Positions 7,931 to 16,686 of a stretch of 64,000 nucleotides of DNA are shown here, piece by piece. A program made the translations under genes and the position numbers. The stretch covers positions 1-64,000 of the forward strand of contig NZ_JAHEAG010000007.1 of NCBI RefSeq assembly GCF_018596315.1, given 5' to 3'. The DNA comes from Bradyrhizobium sp. SRL28. Its GTDB lineage: Bacteria > Pseudomonadota > Alphaproteobacteria > Rhizobiales > Xanthobacteraceae. The notes beneath the pieces are model-generated. The model saw nothing but the letters and a program-made list of their open reading frames with translations, made no database searches and was not told the origin of the DNA. The stretch's first letter is position 1. Each line of letters starts with the position of its first letter.

Positions 7931-7989
7931 GGAAAAACTCCCGGTGTAACAAGACGGCCCGCATTCGCGCGCCGAGATTTGAGCCAAGA

Positions 7990-8541
7990 TTATTTTGCCG
8001 CCGCCGGCACATAGCGCAGGATCACGATGCCGGTCGACAAAGGCCGGCTGTCGATCAGCTTCAGCCTGACCTTCTCGCCCGGCTTGAACAGCGGCGTTCC
8101 GCCGCCGAGAATGACCGGGTTCACCGCGATGCGAAACTCGTCGATCAATCCGTGCGGGATCAGGTGCGATGCGAGATCGGCGCTGCCGAACAGAAAGATA
8201 TCCTTGGCGCTGTCCCGTTTCAGCCTGGCGACGGTCTCGGGGATGTCAGCGCTGAACATCTGCGTGTTGTTCCAATCGGATTTTTTCACCGTGCGGGAGA
8301 AGACGTATTTCGGCGCGGCATTCATGAAATCGGCAACCTCGCCGGTCGCGCTCGGCCAGTGATTTGCCATCAACTCGTAAGTGACACGGCCGAACAGCAA
8401 TCCGCCGGCGGCTTTCAACTGCTCGATCGACAATTGCGCCAGTTCCTCGCCCCAGACGTCGGAATGCCAGGAAATATCGCGGTTCGGACCTTCGACGAAA
8501 CCATCCAGCGTCATCAGATTCCACATGATCAATTTGGCCAT
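7990..8541 (-). CDS. Dihydrofolate reductase family protein (RibD C-terminal domain)
   Basis: The 183-residue protein belongs to the RibD C-terminal/dihydrofolate reductase-like fold, as shown by MTLDGFVEGP near the start, GGLLFGRVTYELM, and the late GLIDEFRIAVNPVILGGGTPLF motif. It probably binds NADPH, but the substrate is unknown. The ATG at 8541 has GAGGAGG seven bases upstream. It is divergent from an HxlR regulator 90 bp away, and the GST and SnoaL genes follow it, so this is probably the first gene of an HxlR-controlled unit. Confidence 0.8.
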   Translation of the reverse strand: MAKLIMWNLMTLDGFVEGPNRDISWHSDVWGEELAQLSIEQLKAAGGLLFGRVTYELMANHWPSATGEVADFMNAAPKYVFSRTVKKSDWNNTQMFSADIPETVARLKRDSAKDIFLFGSADLASHLIPHGLIDEFRIAVNPVILGGGTPLFKPGEKVRLKLIDSRPLSTGIVILRYVPAAAK

Positions 8542-8598
8542 CGTGCACCTCCTCAAACTGATTGCGATTTGCAACTGGTTGTATCCTGAGGCAACCGA

Positions 8599-8610
8599 TG
8601 CAATATTGCA
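8599..8610. promoter_or_regulatory. Candidate HxlR operator palindrome
   Basis: TGCAATATTGCA is a perfect 12-bp palindrome in the 90-bp gap between the divergent RibD-like and HxlR genes, 22 bp upstream of the HxlR start. TTGCAA half-sites also occur nearby. The assignment rests on position and symmetry only. Confidence 0.4.
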
Positions 8611-8631
8611 AGCAGTTTTTTTGGGGGCGCC

Positions 8632-9153
8632 ATGACCGCCCGTCTGGAACCGAACATGACCGACATCAGCCGCTCCGGCTGCCCGATCAATCTCTCGCTG
8701 GAAGTGCTCGGCGATAAATGGAGCCTGCTCATCATCCGCGACATGATGTTCGGCAACCGGCGGCATTTTCGCGAGCTGCTGACAAAGTCCGAGGAAGGCA
8801 TCTCCTCCAACATTCTCGCCGACCGGCTGAAGACCCTGCTCGACGAGGGGATCATCACCCGCGAGGACGATCCCACGCACAAGCAGAAGGGAATCTATTC
8901 GCTGACCGAACAAGGCATCGAGCTGTTGCCGGTTCTCGCGCAGATGGCGGCCTGGGGTTACAAATATCTTCCCGTCAGCGAGGAGCTCGGCATCCGCGCG
9001 CGGCTGCTCAGCGAGGGCGGACCGAAACTATGGGCCGAGTTCATGGACGAGTTGCGCGAAAACCATCTCGGCACGAAGCGGCGCAAGCGCACGGGCCCGT
9101 CGGTCGGCGAGCGATTGCAGGCGGCGTATGACAGCGTCGTGCAACGAAAATAA
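8632..9153 (+). CDS. HxlR-family transcriptional regulator
   Basis: The 173-residue protein is a winged helix-turn-helix regulator of the HxlR family. It shows the conserved N-terminal cysteine in SGCPINLSLEVLGDKWSLLIIRD and the RHFRELLTKSEEGISSNILADRLK helix pair. HxlR proteins often sense electrophiles or thiol stress through that cysteine. A basic tail follows the domain. The ATG at 8632 is preceded by GGGGGCG; an internal ATG at 8656 is possible. Its divergent neighbour is a RibD-like/GST/SnoaL unit, the probable target. Confidence 0.85.
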   Translation: MTARLEPNMTDISRSGCPINLSLEVLGDKWSLLIIRDMMFGNRRHFRELLTKSEEGISSNILADRLKTLLDEGIITREDDPTHKQKGIYSLTEQGIELLPVLAQMAAWGYKYLPVSEELGIRARLLSEGGPKLWAEFMDELRENHLGTKRRKRTGPSVGERLQAAYDSVVQRK

Positions 9154-9317
9154 CTTTCAGGCCCCACAAGAATACGAGGGAGTTCAGCGGCGCATTTTTG
9201 CCCGTTCGACGCCGGACTGCCCGCGCTAGCCTTGAATTTCGCTGCATTGTCACCAGGACATGGGCCAGGGCTTGGGTTATAGGAGCGGAAAATTCTCTCT
9301 CGCGAACGGACCCGTCC

Positions 9318-10106
9318 ATGCCCCCCTCCCCGCAAAAGATTGCTCTCGTCACCGGCGCCGCGCGCGGCATCGGACTTGCGACGGCCAAACGCTTTCTCGC
9401 CGAGGGTTGGCAGGTGGCGCTGCTCGACATCGAGGGCGAATTGCTGCGCGGCGCGGTCGCTGGCCTTGAGAACCCCGACAACACGCTGGCGCTGCATTGC
9501 GACGTCTCCGATGCCAAGGCCGTGACGAACGCCATGGCGTCGGTGAACGCACGCTTCGGCCGGCTTGACGCGCTGGTCAACAATGCCGGCATCGCGGTGT
9601 TCGCGCCGCTGCTCGATACCTCGGATGAAGACTGGAGCCGCATCCTGCAGGTCAACCTCACCGGCCCGTTCCTGTGCACCAAGGCGGCCGCGCCCCTGAT
9701 GCGCGAGCATGGCGGCGGCGCGATCGTCAACATCACGTCGATCTCGGCGGTGCGCGCGTCCACGCTGCGTTCGGCTTACGGCACCAGCAAAGCTGGGCTC
9801 GCGCATCTCACAAAACAGCTCGCGGTCGAACTGGCTTCCCTCGGCATTCGCGTGAACGCCGTGGCGCCCGGCCCGGTCGAGACCGCGATGGCGAAGCAGG
9901 TCCACACGCCGGAAATCCGCGCCGACTATCACGACGCCATTCCGCTGAATCGTTACGGCCTCGAGGAGGAACTGGCGGAAGCGATCTTCTTCCTGTGCAG
10001 CGATCGTTCGAGCTACATCACCGGACAGGTCCTCGCCGTCGACGGCGGTTTTGATGCCGCCGGCATCGGCCTGCCGACGCTGCGCGGCCAGCGACGGAAC
10101 GGGTAA
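9318..10106 (+). CDS. SDR-family oxidoreductase
   Basis: The 262-residue protein is a classical short-chain dehydrogenase. It has the TGAARGIG nucleotide-binding motif near residue 12, NNAG near 91, the catalytic serine in ITSISAV, and YGTSK (Tyr and Lys) near 154. VNAVAPGPVET follows the active site. It oxidises or reduces an alcohol/ketone substrate with NAD(P)H; the substrate is not evident. The start at 9318 fits the family; a frame open to 9198 adds a stretch without homology. It stands alone between convergent and unrelated genes. Confidence 0.85.
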   Translation: MPPSPQKIALVTGAARGIGLATAKRFLAEGWQVALLDIEGELLRGAVAGLENPDNTLALHCDVSDAKAVTNAMASVNARFGRLDALVNNAGIAVFAPLLDTSDEDWSRILQVNLTGPFLCTKAAAPLMREHGGGAIVNITSISAVRASTLRSAYGTSKAGLAHLTKQLAVELASLGIRVNAVAPGPVETAMAKQVHTPEIRADYHDAIPLNRYGLEEELAEAIFFLCSDRSSYITGQVLAVDGGFDAAGIGLPTLRGQRRNG

Positions 10107-10285
10107 CGCCGCTTCCTCCCTCGCCCCCTGGCGAGGCAAGGCAAGCACGGCAAAATAGCTGGCGCCCTTCGCTGCCGCAGCGTGACCTTCGCGTCCCAAA
10201 CGCTTAGGTTGTGCCGGCGCGGCGATGGTCCGGCGCCCTGCACATGCCAAAAAACCTCACACCGGATCCTCGGGAGTGACGTGTC

Positions 10286-10579
10286 ATGTCGGGAATGCTC
10301 ATCAACCTGATCATCCAGATCGTCAGCGGCGCCATCGGCGGCAATGTCGCAGGGAGCGCGGCCAAGAACGTCGATCTCGGCATGCTTGGAAATACCATCG
10401 CAGGCGCCATCGGCGGCGGTGCCGGAGGGCAGCTTCTCGGCATGCTGATTCCGCTGCTGGCCAATACAGCTTCGACGCCTGATATCGGCAGCATCATAGG
10501 CCAGATCGCCGGTGGCGGCGTCGCTGGTGCCGTTCTCACCGCGATCGTCGGCGCCATCAAGAACAGGGCGGCGGCCTAA
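10286..10579 (+). CDS. Small glycine-zipper membrane protein
   Basis: This 97-residue protein is almost entirely hydrophobic, with repeated small-residue motifs such as SGAIGGNVAG, AGAIGGGAGGQLLG and GGGVAGAVLTAIVGA. That pattern fits two or three membrane helices packed by glycine zippers. I recognise no family with a known role. The ATG at 10286 has GGGAG nine bases upstream. It stands between an SDR gene and a small hypothetical gene, with over 100 bp on each side, so it is probably monocistronic. Confidence 0.65.
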   Translation: MSGMLINLIIQIVSGAIGGNVAGSAAKNVDLGMLGNTIAGAIGGGAGGQLLGMLIPLLANTASTPDIGSIIGQIAGGGVAGAVLTAIVGAIKNRAAA

Positions 10580-10700
10580 GCGGTTCCACGACCGCGCGCC
10601 TGCATAATTGGCGGCGGACATCTGCAGAAATCGCATTTGTCCGCTGGTGGCTGCGACTGTATAAACCGGTAGCTTCTTCTCATGACTTGAAGAGGCTCCT

Positions 10701-11003
10701 ATGAACGACCTGCACACGTGGCTTTCGCAACAGCACCACGGCTTGCGGACCTTCCGCACCTTTCAGCAAAAACTGGATGATCTCGGCAACGGCGACGCCC
10801 GGCAACGCGCCATGTGCCGGCTGCTGAAGAGTATCGTCGGCAGCTACATCGATACCTTCGATGAAGAACCCTTGCCCGTTGCGGTCGCCGATCGCGCCTA
10901 CGGACGTCTGCTCGAAATGGTGGCCAGCCTGGATTTCGACGGAAATGCCGATCGGCGGCTGGCCGACATCAACCGTGTCGCTGCCCTGGATTTGCGTCAC
11001 TAA
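10701..11003 (+). CDS. Hypothetical protein, 100 residues
   Basis: The protein is soluble and probably helical, with a NDLHTWLSQQHHGLRTFRTFQQ start and a C-terminal RLLEMVASLDF helix. I do not recognise the family. The ATG at 10701 has AGAGG upstream with short spacing. The last four bases overlap the end of the convergent cobC gene. Reading in the other direction gives no better candidate, so the plus-strand call is moderate. Confidence 0.5.
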   Translation: MNDLHTWLSQQHHGLRTFRTFQQKLDDLGNGDARQRAMCRLLKSIVGSYIDTFDEEPLPVAVADRAYGRLLEMVASLDFDGNADRRLADINRVAALDLRH

Positions 11004-11569
11004 CCTTTCTGGTTGACCGCAACCACGCGCCAGCCGTTCTCGAGCCGGTCGATACGCGTCAGCGACAGCGGATCGATCACGAAGCGCAGCGCCTGCTCGG
11101 GCTTGAGATCGAGCGCGATGGCGAGCACGGCGCGGATAGTACCGGAATGCACGACGAGGATCGCCTCGCCTGCGGGCAACAGCGCAAGCCCGGCGCTCGC
11201 GCGCGCGATCTGGTCGACAAAGCTTTCGCCGCCGGGCGGCCGGTTGCTCGCGGCCGATTTCCAGAATGCGCGATAGGCCGGGCCGAGTTCGTGTTCGAGT
11301 TCATTGTGACGCCGTCCGGTCCACGCGCCAAAATCCTGTTCGCGAAAGGCGGCCTGTTCGACCGGAACGAGACCCAGTCGCTCGGCCGTCTCCCGCGTGC
11401 GGCGCGCCGGGCTGCACACCGCAAATGCATCTCCCGGCAATCTTGCCTTGAGCGCGGCAAAGGCTGCGGCATCGCCGAGATCGGCCGGCGCGTCGGGTCC
11501 GTGAATCACCCCGCGCGGTCCGTCGACCGGCGCGTGGCGGATCAGCCAGAGATTCGTCTGGGCGCTCAT
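11000..11569 (-). CDS. cobC: Histidine phosphatase, alpha-ribazole phosphatase-like
   Basis: The 189-residue protein belongs to the phosphoglycerate-mutase-like histidine phosphatases: LIRHAPVDG holds the phospho-accepting histidine (H11), CSPARRTRETAERL the second arginine, and VVHSGTIRAVLA the late histidine. In cobalamin synthesis this enzyme removes phosphate from alpha-ribazole 5'-phosphate. The assignment to CobC is supported by its start codon overlapping the cobS stop (ATGA), with cobT divergent. Other phosphatase roles are possible but less likely in this context. Confidence 0.8.
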   Translation of the reverse strand: MSAQTNLWLIRHAPVDGPRGVIHGPDAPADLGDAAAFAALKARLPGDAFAVCSPARRTRETAERLGLVPVEQAAFREQDFGAWTGRRHNELEHELGPAYRAFWKSAASNRPPGGESFVDQIARASAGLALLPAGEAILVVHSGTIRAVLAIALDLKPEQALRFVIDPLSLTRIDRLENGWRVVAVNQKG

Positions 11570-12324
11570 GGCTGCGCCAGCCGTGCGGCGAGCAGGACGA
11601 GGATCGCGGTCTCAGCCACCTGCTCGGCGCCTCCCAGCACGTCGCCGGTCTGGCCGCCGATTTGCCGCAGCGCCAGCCAGGCGATGGCGAGCCCGCTCAA
11701 GCCCGCCACCACCGCCGCCCACAACGCGTTGCTCCATGACAGCGACAACAGCGCGATGAGCAGCGCCAGCCCGCCGGCGATGGCCGCCGTCGCCGCATCG
11801 GGCTGGCCGGCATTGCGGGCCAAGCCATCCTTGCGCGCATAAGGCAGGTTCAACGACATCGCAGGCAAGACGCCGCGCGCGAGCGCATGCGCGGCAATCA
11901 GGCTCGGAATGACATAGCCGTCCGGGATCGCCGCCAGCGCGGACAGTTTTGCGGCAAAGCTCACCAGCAGGATCATGGCCCCATAGGTGCCGAGCCGGCT
12001 GTCGCGCATGATCTCCAGCTTCGATTCGAGATTGCGGCCGCCTCCAAATCCGTCGGCGACGTCGGCAAGGCCATCCTCGTGCAGCGCGCCTGTGATGATG
12101 GCGCTAGCGCCCAGCGCCAGCGCTGCGGCCGCCAGATCGGGCACGCCGATAGATCGCAGGCCAAGGCACAGCAAGCCCACCGCGGCGCCGATCAGCGCGC
12201 CCACCACCGGAAACAGCCGGTGCGCGCGCACGAAATTTGCAGGGCTGGCGCCATCCGGGTGCGGCATCGGCAGCCGCGTCAGGAACGCGACGGCGGTTTT
12301 GAAATCGTCGAACCAATCATTCAT
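11566..12324 (-). CDS. cobS: Adenosylcobinamide-GDP ribazoletransferase (cobalamin synthase)
   Basis: CobS is an inner-membrane enzyme that joins adenosylcobinamide-GDP and alpha-ribazole to make adenosylcobalamin. The 252-residue protein shows FLTRLPMP near the N-terminus, the metal-binding GALHEDGLADVADG motif (about residues 79-92), DSRLGTYG, and GGQTGDVLGG near the C-terminus, all among several membrane helices. The ATG at 12324 is 71 bp from the divergent cobT start, and the stop overlaps cobC by four bases. No cobalamin riboswitch fits in the short divergent gap. Confidence 0.93.
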   Translation of the reverse strand: MNDWFDDFKTAVAFLTRLPMPHPDGASPANFVRAHRLFPVVGALIGAAVGLLCLGLRSIGVPDLAAAALALGASAIITGALHEDGLADVADGFGGGRNLESKLEIMRDSRLGTYGAMILLVSFAAKLSALAAIPDGYVIPSLIAAHALARGVLPAMSLNLPYARKDGLARNAGQPDAATAAIAGGLALLIALLSLSWSNALWAAVVAGLSGLAIAWLALRQIGGQTGDVLGGAEQVAETAILVLLAARLAQP

Positions 12325-12395
12325 GGAGATGTCCGGAGAATCGTTCTAGCGTGCGGCCCCGCTCAGCGTCTCAAAAGAATCGCAAAGAGAATCGC

Positions 12396-13412
12396 ATGCC
12401 CTTCGACAGTCTAGACGACATCCGCGCCTTCTGTCGCGACCTGCCCGGCGGCGATCGGCGATTCGCTGACATGGCCGCACAGCGGCAACAGAATCTGACA
12501 AAGCCGCCGGGCAGCCTCGGCCGCCTGGAAGAACTCGCGATCTGGCTGGCGCAATGGCAGGGCCGCGAGATCCCGCTTCTGGAGCGCGTCACCATCGCCG
12601 TGTTTGCCGGCAATCACGGCGTCGCCGCGCGCGGCGTCTCGGCCTATCCGCAGGCCGTCACCGCGCAGATGGTGGCGAATTTTTCCGCAGGCGGTGCAGC
12701 CATCAACCAGATCGCAAAGGCCGCAGCCGCGGAGCTCTGCGTGGTGCCGATCGAACTCGAACGTCCCACGCGCGATTTCACCGAGGCCGCGGCGATGAGC
12801 CCGGAGGAGTATCTCGAAGCGGTCGACGCCGGATATCGCACCGTGCCTGACGATTGCGATCTGCTGGCGGTCGGCGAGATGGGCATCGCGAACACGACGA
12901 CGGCGGCAACGCTATGCGCGGCCCTGCTCGGCGGCGGCGCTGCGCGCTGGGCCGGCCGCGGCACCGGCGTCGACGATGACGGGCTGGCGCGCAAGCGCGC
13001 CGCGATCGAGACCGCGCTGAATTTCCATCGCGGTATTCTCGGCGATCCGCTGGAGGCGGCGGCAGCACTTGGCGGCCGCGAACTCGCGGCGATCGCCGGC
13101 GCCGTGCTCGCCGCGCGGCAGCACAAGGTTCCGGTGCTGCTCGACGGTTTCGTGGCAACATCAGCGGTGCTGCCGCTGGCGCGTCTCGATGCCGGCGCGC
13201 TCGATCATTGCCGCGCCGGGCACGTCTCGGCCGAATCCGGCCACCGCGATCTCTTGCGGGAACTGAAGCTGGATCCGTTGCTTGATCTGAACATGCGGCT
13301 CGGCGAGGCGTCAGGCGCTGCTGTCGCGATCCTGCTGGCGCGCGCCGCGCTCGCCTGCCACGCCGGGATGGCCACCTTCACCGAAGCCGGAGTCTCCAGC
13401 ACGGACGATTGA
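12396..13412 (+). CDS. cobT: Nicotinate-nucleotide-dimethylbenzimidazole phosphoribosyltransferase
   Basis: CobT makes alpha-ribazole 5'-phosphate from dimethylbenzimidazole and nicotinate mononucleotide, the step before CobC and CobS. The 338-residue protein has KPPGSLGRLEELA, FAGNHGVAARGVSAYP, GEMGIANTTTAA, and a C-terminal HVSAESGH region that precedes the catalytic glutamate motif. I chose the ATG at 12396; a frame from 12351 adds an implausible basic stretch. It is divergent from cobS-cobC, giving a compact lower-ligand assembly cluster. Confidence 0.93.
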   Translation: MPFDSLDDIRAFCRDLPGGDRRFADMAAQRQQNLTKPPGSLGRLEELAIWLAQWQGREIPLLERVTIAVFAGNHGVAARGVSAYPQAVTAQMVANFSAGGAAINQIAKAAAAELCVVPIELERPTRDFTEAAAMSPEEYLEAVDAGYRTVPDDCDLLAVGEMGIANTTTAATLCAALLGGGAARWAGRGTGVDDDGLARKRAAIETALNFHRGILGDPLEAAAALGGRELAAIAGAVLAARQHKVPVLLDGFVATSAVLPLARLDAGALDHCRAGHVSAESGHRDLLRELKLDPLLDLNMRLGEASGAAVAILLARAALACHAGMATFTEAGVSSTDD

Positions 13413-13598
13413 CGAAATCCAACCATGGCGCGGGCTCATCAACGCGGAACCACAGCCTGATTGACGCAACGTATGCGCGGTAGTTTGCAGCTCGTGATGC
13501 CGCTTTATCGTTGAGCATCGTCCCGCCTCACTTGGTCGCAGGGTTTGGAAGCGCGGCCATGGCAAAGTGTGCGGAATTGGAACCATACGGGATCAGGA

Positions 13599-15350
13599 AT
13601 GCAGCACGATACGCCTCTCATCGCCACCATCGTCGCCGGCCTGGGACTGGCTTTCGTGTTCGGCGCAGTTGCGCAGCGCCTTCGAATTCCGCCACTCGTC
13701 GGCTACCTCCTGGCAGGCGTCGCGGTCGGCCCCTTTACGCCGGGCTACGTCGCAGATCAGGGACTGGCGACCGAGTTGGCCGAGATAGGCGTCATTCTAT
13801 TGATGTTTGGCGTTGGGCTTCACTTTTCGCTCAACGACCTTCTGTCGGTGCGCGCGATAGCGCTGCCCGGTGCCGTTGTTCAAATCGTTGTCGCCAGTCT
13901 GATGGGACTGGGTCTCGCGCTGTTCATGGGCTGGACCATTGGCGCCGGTCTCGTCTTTGGGCTTGCCTTGTCGGTCGCCAGCACCGTGGTGTTGCTCCGG
14001 GCCATGCAGGAGCGCCGGCTGATGGAGACAGAGCGAGGCCGCATAGCCGTCGGCTGGTTGATCGTGGAAGACCTCGCAATGGTGCTCGCGCTCGTGCTGC
14101 TTCCGGCTTTCGCCGGCTTGCAGGGCGCAAACAGCAACACGCTGATTGCGGACCCGCTGGCGTCCTGGCTCGGCATGGGGCTTGGCGGGGTTCTGTTGCT
14201 CACCGTTGCAAAGGTCGTCGTCTTCGTCGGCATCATGCTGATCGTAGGGCGGCGCCTCATTCCCTGGATCCTTCACTACATCGCGCACACCGGCTCGCGG
14301 GAGTTGTTCCGCCTCGCCGTTCTGGCCATCGCCCTCACGGTGGCATTCGGATCGGCAAAACTGTTCGGCGTTTCCCTTGCGCTCGGCGCGTTTTTCGCCG
14401 GAATGATCCTCAGTGAAAGTGCACTAAGCCAACGAGCGGCGCAGGAAACATTGCCATTGCGCGATGCCTTTGCCGTACTGTTCTTTGTCTCCGTCGGCAT
14501 GTTGTTCAATCCGGCGAGCCTGCTGCGCGAGCCATGGCCATTGCTCGCCACGCTCTTCATCATCATCGTTGGAAAGTCGGTAGCTGCCTTTCTGATTGTG
14601 CTCGCGTTTCGTCATCCGGTCGGAACGGCATTAACAATCTCGGCCAGTCTCGCCCAGATCGGGGAATTCTCGTTCATTCTGGCTGAACTTGGCGTGAAGC
14701 TGAACCTGCTGCCGACGGCAGGACGCGACCTCATTCTGGCCGGCGCAATCCTCACCATCATGCTCAATCCGCTGATCTTCGCCGCGGTCGATTGGTTGTC
14801 CCGGCGCCTTGAGCGACCGCCCGGTCGCGGCGATGTTGATGTTTTCGGCTCCGGCGCAAAGGCAGGACAGGCCGCCGCATCAGCGAAATCATCCGCCGCA
14901 CCCGAGGCTACCCGTTTGAAAGATCATACAATACTTGTCGGCCATGGCCGCGTCGGCAGCATTGTTGCCGATGCCTTGAAGAAGAGCAGTCAGCCGTTCC
15001 TCATTATCGAGGATGCAGACAATGTCATTGCGAAGCTGCGCGAGAGTAACTTCGAGACCATCGTTGGAAATGCCGCACGTTCCGATGTCCTGCAATCCGC
15101 CAATCTCGGCGGCGCGCGATATCTGCTAATTGCGATACCGGAAGCATTCGAAGCGGGGCAGATCGTGCAACAGGCTCGCGCGGCCAATCCGGGCATCCAG
15201 ATCATCGCACGTGCGCATTCAGATGCCGAAGTCGATCACCTGAGGTTGCTCGGCGCCGATCTCATCATCATGGGGGAGCGGGAGATTGCGCTCGGAATAA
15301 TTCATAACCTGTTCGAGTGGCAAGCGCGTAGCCCAGTGGCGCAAGGCTAG
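13599..15350 (+). CDS. CPA2 cation:proton antiporter with RCK (TrkA-N) domain, YbaL/KefB-like
   Basis: The 583-residue protein has about 12 membrane helices of the sodium/proton exchanger fold (residues 5-400; RIPPLVGYLLAGVAVGPF, ALSVASTVVLLRAMQ, GAFFAGMILSES). A cytoplasmic Rossmann-type TrkA-N domain follows from about 445 (ILVGHGRVGSIVADAL, NAARSDVLQSANL), which senses nucleotide. Such proteins export potassium or sodium against protons under stress. The ATG at 13599 has AGGA immediately upstream and gives the usual N-terminus; a longer frame from 13545 adds no conserved sequence. It has no obvious operon partner. Confidence 0.88.
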   Translation: MQHDTPLIATIVAGLGLAFVFGAVAQRLRIPPLVGYLLAGVAVGPFTPGYVADQGLATELAEIGVILLMFGVGLHFSLNDLLSVRAIALPGAVVQIVVASLMGLGLALFMGWTIGAGLVFGLALSVASTVVLLRAMQERRLMETERGRIAVGWLIVEDLAMVLALVLLPAFAGLQGANSNTLIADPLASWLGMGLGGVLLLTVAKVVVFVGIMLIVGRRLIPWILHYIAHTGSRELFRLAVLAIALTVAFGSAKLFGVSLALGAFFAGMILSESALSQRAAQETLPLRDAFAVLFFVSVGMLFNPASLLREPWPLLATLFIIIVGKSVAAFLIVLAFRHPVGTALTISASLAQIGEFSFILAELGVKLNLLPTAGRDLILAGAILTIMLNPLIFAAVDWLSRRLERPPGRGDVDVFGSGAKAGQAAASAKSSAAPEATRLKDHTILVGHGRVGSIVADALKKSSQPFLIIEDADNVIAKLRESNFETIVGNAARSDVLQSANLGGARYLLIAIPEAFEAGQIVQQARAANPGIQIIARAHSDAEVDHLRLLGADLIIMGEREIALGIIHNLFEWQARSPVAQG

Positions 15351-15547
15351 TTGTATCTACCATTCATGGCAGCCGCCCGTCGTGCGTCGTCTGGCATGGG
15401 TAGCGAACGCCGTCGGAACACCGATGCGGCGGTGATCTGAGGATCGAAGATGGAGGGCCGGCATTTCCGGCGCGGAGGATTGACGAAACCTTGCCACATA
15501 TCTCAGCGTAACTGGGCCGGAGGGCAGTGCCGATGAAGGAGCCGTGC

Positions 15548-15985
15548 ATGCGAAGGACGGTCATCAAGGTAATCTTTGTCGCCGCAGTGCTTTTCGCGAC
15601 GATCGGGCACGCACAGGCCGAGGTCCGCATTCTTGCAAGCCCCGGCGGACAGGTCGGCCCGTTTATTGAGCTGTTCGATCGCGTGAACGCCTCCGGCGAG
15701 CGGGTGGTGATCGACGGGCCATGCCTGTCGGCCTGCACGCTGGTGCTGATGATGGTGCCGACTGAGCGCATCTGTGTGACGCGCCGCGCGGTGCTCGGAT
15801 TTCATGCCGCACGGTCGATCGACCGCCGCGGCCGGATATACGCGGAGCCGGAAGCCTCGCGCGAGGTGGAGGCAGCCTATCCGACGCTGGTGCGGGAATG
15901 GATCGCCCGCCGTGGCGGCCTGACCTCGCGGCTCTTGCTGTTGCGCGGCCGCGAACTCGCCGCGATCTATCCGCGGTGCAGGTAG
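15548..15985 (+). CDS. Exported ClpP-like periplasmic protein
   Basis: The 145-residue protein has an N-terminal signal peptide (basic MRRTVIK, then VIFVAAVLFATIGHAQA, cleavage near residue 23). The mature part has VRILASPGGQVGPFIELF and GPCLSACTLVLMM. This pattern resembles small periplasmic proteins related to ClpP/crotonase folds, where a serine follows the SPGG strand, but the catalytic triad is not evident. Function is unknown. The ATG at 15548 has GAAGGAG six bases upstream, better than an earlier ATG at 15527. A palindromic repeat lies just after the stop. Confidence 0.65.
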   Translation: MRRTVIKVIFVAAVLFATIGHAQAEVRILASPGGQVGPFIELFDRVNASGERVVIDGPCLSACTLVLMMVPTERICVTRRAVLGFHAARSIDRRGRIYAEPEASREVEAAYPTLVREWIARRGGLTSRLLLLRGRELAAIYPRCR

Positions 15986-15998
15986 GATTCGCCGCTGC

Positions 15999-16085
15999 GT
16001 AGGGTGGGCAAAGCGCAGCGTGCCCACCATCACGAGCACAGCGAAAATGGTGGGCACGGCGCATGCGCGCCTTTGCCCACCCTAC
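15999..16085. repeat. Palindromic repeat, GTAGGGTGGGCAAAG family, copy 3
   Basis: GTAGGGTGGGCAAAGCGCAG and its inverted end CTTTGCCCACCCTAC flank ATGGTGGGCACG. It fills the gap between the ClpP-like gene and the end of a VOC gene. It is the closest match to the copy at 293-386. Confidence 0.85.
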
Positions 16086-16095
16086 GAGTCTCGCA

Positions 16096-16509
16096 CTACA
16101 TATCTTCCTTCGGACAATTCACCATCCAGGGAATCCCGAACTTGTCGACGCACATGCCGAACCCGTTGGAGAAGAAAGTCTTGCCGAACGGCATCCGCAC
16201 CGTGCCGCCTTCGGCGAGCGCGTTGAACCGGCGCTCGGCATCGGCGGGATCCTCGACCGCGAGCGCGACGGAAAAGCCCTGCGGCTGATGGTAATCGCCG
16301 GGCGTGGCGTCGGACGCCATCAGCACCTCGCCATCGATGGTGATCCGGGCATGCATGAGCTTGGTCTTCCAGTCCGCCGGGACCGGCATGTCGGCGGGAC
16401 CGTCGCCATATGGCATCATCGCCTCGATCTGCGCGCCGAGCGCCTTTTGATAGTACTTCAGCGCTTCCTCGCAATTGCCGTTGTAGAACAGATAGGGATT
16501 GACCTGCAT
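16096..16509 (-). CDS. VOC-family (PhnB/glyoxalase-like) protein
   Basis: The 137-residue protein is a single-domain member of the vicinal oxygen chelate superfamily, PhnB type: NPYLFYNGNCEEALKYYQKALG at the start, then HARITIDGEVLMASD, and FGMCVDKFGIPWMVNC near the end. No enzymatic substrate is established for such proteins. The ATG at 16509 follows AGGAGCCACCG. It lies downstream of the SRPBCC and DoxX genes on the same strand, with a palindromic repeat in the gap, and may be read from the ECF-type promoter at 17711-17737. Confidence 0.8.
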   Translation of the reverse strand: MQVNPYLFYNGNCEEALKYYQKALGAQIEAMMPYGDGPADMPVPADWKTKLMHARITIDGEVLMASDATPGDYHQPQGFSVALAVEDPADAERRFNALAEGGTVRMPFGKTFFSNGFGMCVDKFGIPWMVNCPKEDM

Positions 16510-16539
16510 CGGTGGCTCCTTGGCTTGTTTAATCAGTCA

Positions 16540-16682
16540 CGGCGTTCCCCGGATGCCGCGCAGCACGTTCGGGATCGCGCTTCGCGCGACGCCGGTGATG
16601 CGCTGCTGTTCCGCGGTCCATCGTGGGTCCCGGCTCTGCGGCGCAGCGTTGCACGCTGCACCGCGTCCAGGACAGGATAGTG
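16540..16682. repeat. Palindromic repeat, TCCCGGCTCTGCGGCGCAGC family, copy 1
   Basis: This copy contains TCCCGGCTCTGCGGCGCAGC followed by GCACCGCGTCCAGGACA. It lies between the SRPBCC and VOC genes of one apparent operon. Related copies are at 17776-17918, 45411-45546 and 58884-59030. Confidence 0.7.
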
Positions 16683-16686
16683 ACAC

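Noticed and set aside
7931..7989. A possible fifth sigma site, TCTCGG-N15-CGTC, upstream of the GST gene
   Set aside because: The first element has a mismatch and the spacing is two bases short of the four consistent sites.
12325..12395. Cobalamin riboswitch between cobS and cobT
   Set aside because: The gap is 71 bp, too short for the element, and no B12-box-like sequence is visible.
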